Of a stretch of DNA of 64,000 nt, positions 61,069-64,000 are shown piece after piece. The notes under the pieces were generated by a model, which worked only from the letters and a program-made list of their open reading frames with translations, did no database searches and was not told where the DNA came from. The DNA lies in contig CAZGJZ010000001.1 of NCBI GenBank assembly GCA_964525935.1, positions 496,001-560,000 on the forward strand, in the 5' to 3' direction. How positions within the stretch are numbered: position 1 is the first letter of the stretch; each line of letters opens with the position of its first letter. The DNA comes from UBA2377 sp964525935. GTDB taxonomy: Bacteria > Verrucomicrobiota > Verrucomicrobiia > Opitutales > Opitutaceae. The translations under genes were made by a program, and so were the position numbers.

Positions 61069-61830
61069 TTACTGGCGCACGGGCACTTGGCAGCGGGCGA
61101 GGAAGGTCTTCGCCTGCGGAATCGTATAGGTGCCGAAGTGAAAGATGCTGGCAGCCAGCACGGCGCTGGCGTGGCCGCGGTTGAGCACGTCGGCCAAGTG
61201 CTGGAGGTTGCCGGCGCCGCCAGAGGCGATCACGGGGACTTCCACGGCGTCGCTCACGGCGCGGGTCAAGTTGACGTCGTAGCCGTCACCGGTGCCGTCG
61301 CGGTCCATACTGGTGAGGAGGATTTCGCCGGCGCCAAGTTGCGTGGCTCGCCGTGCCCAGGATACGGCGTCGAGCTCAGTGCGGTTGCGGCCGCCGTGGG
61401 TGTAAACCCGCCAGAATCGCGTGCCGGGCTCCTGCTTGGCGTCAATGGCGAGCACGATGCACTGGTTGCCAAACTTGCGGGCGGCGTCGCGGATAAGGTT
61501 GGGGTCCTTGATTGCGGCCGTGTTAAGCGAAACCTTGTCGGCGCCAGCATTGAGCATGGCGCGGATGTCGTCGACGGTGCGGATACCGCCGCCGACCGTG
61601 AGGGGCATGAAGCATTGCTCGGCGGTGGCGCGCACGACGTCGTGCATGATGGCGCGGTTGTCGCTGGAGGCCGTAATATCGAGGAAGATCAGTTCGTCAG
61701 CACCCTGCGCGTCATAAGCGCGGGCGCACTGCACTGGATCGCCAGCGTCGCGGAGTTCCTTGAACTTGACGCCTTTCACCACGCGGCCGGCGTTGACGTC
61801 GAGGCAGGGGATGATGCGGCGGGAGAGCAC
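61069..61830 (-). CDS. hisF: Imidazole glycerol phosphate synthase subunit HisF
   Basis: This cyclase subunit of histidine synthesis takes PRFAR with ammonia from HisH and gives IGP and AICAR. It is a (beta/alpha)8 barrel of 253 residues. The active-site Asp11 lies in RIIPCLDVNAGRVVKG and the second Asp in VLAIDAKQ. Phosphate-binding loops are TVGGGIRT and ASGGAGN. AICAR made here is also ZMP, the ligand of the riboswitch at glyA, though the two genes are far apart. It is convergent with the ACP-like gene. Confidence 0.94.
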   Translation of the reverse strand: MLSRRIIPCLDVNAGRVVKGVKFKELRDAGDPVQCARAYDAQGADELIFLDITASSDNRAIMHDVVRATAEQCFMPLTVGGGIRTVDDIRAMLNAGADKVSLNTAAIKDPNLIRDAARKFGNQCIVLAIDAKQEPGTRFWRVYTHGGRNRTELDAVSWARRATQLGAGEILLTSMDRDGTGDGYDVNLTRAVSDAVEVPVIASGGAGNLQHLADVLNRGHASAVLAASIFHFGTYTIPQAKTFLARCQVPVRQ

Positions 61831-61871
61831 GAGGGATTTTCGATTCTCGATTCTTAATTTTCGATCTCAAA

Positions 61872-61890
61872 CCGCGGCATTACGCCGCGG
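61872..61890 (-). terminator. Putative terminator of the 61930-63684 gene
   Basis: CCGCGGC (61872-61878) and GCCGCGG (61884-61890) form a 7-bp GC-rich stem with a 5-base loop. On the minus strand it is followed by TTT only, so it is a weak intrinsic terminator between the minus-strand gene and hisF. The neighbouring GATTCTCGATTC repeats (61845-61865) are low-complexity. Confidence 0.5.
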
Positions 61891-61929
61891 CTTGGTTCAA
61901 AAACTACAGTCCGGTTGTCTAAGGCTAAA

Positions 61930-63684
61930 TCAAACCCGTGTGACGTCGGGCTCGAAGTTCACCGCGAGGCGGTAAACGTGGCCGGGACGCATGATCAGCG
62001 GGTGATCGCGCACGAGGTTCTGCAGATAGTGAATCTTGCCGTAATTGGTGCGGTAGGTCGGATCATGGCTGACGACCTCGGTCTCGCCCCAAGTGGCTTG
62101 GAAGTCATCCTTGGCGACGCTGCAGCGGTGGCCCTGGGCGCCGAGCGCGAGGGCGCCGCTGACATGGTATTTCGAGTGAGGCGCGGCGATGGCCAGCACG
62201 TAGCGGAATTTGTCCAACGTGACGGGCTGCTTCACGGTGTAGGCGAACTCGCAGCTGATGTGGCTGCCGGTGAAATTCCACTGCACCTTCACGCTGCCGA
62301 TACCCTTGATGATCTCTTCCTTGGTGGTGATGAGTTCGGGCTGGTCGTAGCGGAAGTAGAAACTGTTGCGCAGGCCGAGACCGGTGACGCAATTCTTGCC
62401 GTAGAACGCCGGGATCGTGACGTGGTCGCCGAACGTGAGTTCGGGGAGCATGATCGGGGCGTAAACGTTGTTGGGCCAGTCGAAGATGCCGGGGCTGTGC
62501 GGGAAGGGCAGGGCGTCGCTGGAGAGATGGCCGCCGCAGCTGATGAGCGGGATCTGCGCATGAAGGCCGCTTTCGGCATCGCGGTAGAGGAAGAGCCCCT
62601 GTTCCTTGCGGGTGCTCTTGTCGAAAATGACGAAACGACCGCTGGTGCGCGGTGCCTCGATCTTGGGCTGACCGGCAGGCATCTGCACGGTCTTGGCGAG
62701 ACGCGACCACTGGCTGAGGTAGCGCGCGGCGTCGAAGTTCGCCATGCGCGTGGTGTGATGCGAGTAGGCGGTGCGTTCTTCGTCGCGGAGATCGAGGAAG
62801 CCGTGTTCCTGGTCGAGATAGGTCTCGTAGAAGAACATGAACAGCCGGCGGAGAATGTCGTAGTATTTGACCTTCTGGTCGTCGGTGATCCAGCCGTCGC
62901 GCAGACCCTGGAGCACGAGGCTGATGCAGTGCATCTGGCCGTAGGCGCCGGCGGCGCGGCCGAACGCCCAGCCGAGCCCGTCCGCGCGGACGAGGTCGGG
63001 CATCATCTTGATGTATTTCTCGGCGTAGGTGCGAAGGGTGGGGAGCTTGCGGTCGCGCACGCCGCTGTTGGCGTGGAGTTGGAGCGCAGAGCGAATGAAC
63101 ACGAAGTTCATCACGCCGTAGAGATTGAAATTGCCGCCAAGGCCGCTCGTGGAGTCGTCGAAGTAGCCGGTGGAGCTGGTCTGGTTGATGCGCTCGACCA
63201 TGCGCTCGATGAGGCGGGAGGTTTCGTCCTTCTTGGAGAGGCCGAACGAGTAGCGGGCGACGGCCTTGGCGACGTTGAACGCCTGCCAGTGGTTGTCGTA
63301 GTCGCTGCGGTGCAGCAGGGATTTGTCGATGCGCTGCTTGGTTTCCTCGACGAGGCGTTCCCAGACAGGATTGCGGTCCTTGGAAGGGCCGAAGGCGAGG
63401 AGGCCGAGGGCGGCGTAGGCGAGGCCGTTTTCCGCGGCGGGCTCGGTGAACATCTGCGCCGTGATGCAGCGGGCGGCGAGATCGATGAGATCGTAGCCCT
63501 TGAGGGTGGTTTCGCCGGTGGCGCGATAAAACTCGCCGAGGGCGAAAGCGACGTGACCGGGCTCGTCGGGGCGGGATTGCTCGCCGTTGGCGGGGAGCAC
63601 GGTGCCGTCAGGTTGGATGGAGTCGAGGTTGTGGCCCAACATCGAGCGGGCCATATCGAGACATTGCTCGGAGAAACTATGCAT
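61930..63684 (-). CDS. Large uncharacterised protein, alpha/alpha-barrel-like with beta C-terminus
   Basis: The 584-residue protein has no signal peptide. The first 330 residues are regular helix pairs (DLIDLAARCITAQMF, YDNHWQAFNVAKAVARYSFGL, RADGLGWAFGRAAGAYGQMHC) like an alpha/alpha toroid. The last 240 residues are beta-rich (YRDAESGLHAQIPLISCGGHL, GIGSVKVQWNFTGSHISCEFAY). This two-part layout is shared by DUF2264-like proteins and polysaccharide lyases or hydrolases, so a cytoplasmic carbohydrate-acting role is the best guess. No catalytic motif is certain. It starts at ATG 63684, 96 bases after the second rho on the same strand. Confidence 0.65.
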   Translation of the reverse strand: MHSFSEQCLDMARSMLGHNLDSIQPDGTVLPANGEQSRPDEPGHVAFALGEFYRATGETTLKGYDLIDLAARCITAQMFTEPAAENGLAYAALGLLAFGPSKDRNPVWERLVEETKQRIDKSLLHRSDYDNHWQAFNVAKAVARYSFGLSKKDETSRLIERMVERINQTSSTGYFDDSTSGLGGNFNLYGVMNFVFIRSALQLHANSGVRDRKLPTLRTYAEKYIKMMPDLVRADGLGWAFGRAAGAYGQMHCISLVLQGLRDGWITDDQKVKYYDILRRLFMFFYETYLDQEHGFLDLRDEERTAYSHHTTRMANFDAARYLSQWSRLAKTVQMPAGQPKIEAPRTSGRFVIFDKSTRKEQGLFLYRDAESGLHAQIPLISCGGHLSSDALPFPHSPGIFDWPNNVYAPIMLPELTFGDHVTIPAFYGKNCVTGLGLRNSFYFRYDQPELITTKEEIIKGIGSVKVQWNFTGSHISCEFAYTVKQPVTLDKFRYVLAIAAPHSKYHVSGALALGAQGHRCSVAKDDFQATWGETEVVSHDPTYRTNYGKIHYLQNLVRDHPLIMRPGHVYRLAVNFEPDVTRV

Positions 63685-63780
63685 TCAGGTGGTGGTTACG
63701 GGCTGCGGGAACGGACGGAGTGCGGTCGCGAAAAGGGTTAAAAGTGTGCCGGGCCGCGGGCGGCGGCGGCAAGAGCGAAT

Positions 63781-64000
63781 TTAGCGGGCGATGAGTTTGA
63801 GGAATTCGGCGTTGGTCTTGGTCTTCGAGAGGCGGGCGATCATGGTGTCGGTGGCCTCCTCGATCTTCTGCTGGACGAGGGCGCGACGGAAGAAGTGGAT
63901 GCCCTCGAGCGTCTTGGCATCGATGAGCAGCTCTTCCTTACGGGTGCCGCTGGCGGCGATGTTAATGGCGGGCCAGAGGCGCATCTCGGCGCACTTGCGG
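63781..64000 (-). CDS. rho: 3' end of a second transcription termination factor Rho
   Basis: The window ends inside this gene. The visible C-terminal part reads RKCAEMRLWPAINIAASGTR, then KEELLIDAKTLEGIHFFRRALV and the ending ARLSKTKTNAEFLKLIAR, a clear Rho C-terminus. It differs from the other rho in the window at many positions (RRIFPAINIDRSGTRKEELI there), so it is a distinct paralogue rather than a recent duplicate. The rest lies beyond the right edge. Confidence 0.9.
   Translation of the reverse strand, partial: RKCAEMRLWPAINIAASGTRKEELLIDAKTLEGIHFFRRALVQQKIEEATDTMIARLSKTKTNAEFLKLIAR

Noticed and set aside
61915..63741. 608-codon plus-strand frame opposite the 584-residue gene
   Set aside because: Shadow frame of GC-rich coding DNA: composition is Gly/Val/Glu/Ala-rich without domain motifs, whereas the minus strand has normal protein features.
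1..64000. CRISPR arrays and rRNA genes
   Set aside because: I saw no regularly spaced direct repeats with spacers and no rRNA-like stretch in the window.

Overview
The window looks like a chromosomal segment of a GC-rich member of the Verrucomicrobiota, most likely the Opitutaceae. The clues are a long glyA of the type found in the PVC group, a DUF5069 gene, an N-acetylglutamate synthase that joins a kinase-like and a GNAT domain, two separate rho genes, and the short dispersed repeats that are common between genes in this group. Assignment to a genus is not possible from the sequence alone.

Left part (1-34.9 kb) is ordinary chromosome. It starts with a manganese-uptake locus (mntR, then a divergent outer-membrane channel-like gene and mntA-mntB-mntC-mntD), followed by an NCS2 purine permease, a TIM-barrel amidohydrolase, a cyclic-nucleotide-gated patatin, an amidase, and glyA behind what I read as a ZTP (pfl) riboswitch. 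Next come a THI5-like lipoprotein, RidA, a complete sugar-type ABC importer, a secreted phosphoesterase, argA, proS-clpS-DUF2017-like, a 6S RNA, a family B DNA polymerase, RNase R, glgA, phr, a TIGR01777 oxidoreductase, ndk and a tRNA-Glu(CTC).

Middle part (35.85-48.09 kb) is a 12.24-kb mobile island sitting inside comM (yifB). The two halves of comM lie at 34957-35850 and 48085-48750. Joining them at a shared CAT trinucleotide restores one uninterrupted frame across the Walker A region. The island carries a large serine recombinase at its right end, a small serine-recombinase-like protein, a lone tyrosine-recombinase catalytic domain, a Y-family DNA polymerase, and a tightly overlapping three-gene set: SIR2-like protein, 1321-residue STAND-type NTPase and DUF2971 protein. 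A convergent XRE regulator follows. The three-gene set is the best candidate in the window for a new defence system: a split relative of SIR2-STAND fusions, with a third component of unknown role.

Right part (48.1-64.0 kb) returns to chromosome: an HD hydrolase, coaE, a rho with a very long disordered N-terminus, a type IV pilus motor cluster (pilB-pilT-pilB-pilC), a YhaM-like exoribonuclease, a PPP-type phosphatase, a modified acyl carrier protein with a structured leader, hisF, a large uncharacterised alpha/alpha-barrel-like protein, and the 3' end of a second rho. Integration into comM, beside an otherwise intact pilus motor, suggests that the island may have impaired natural transformation in its host.
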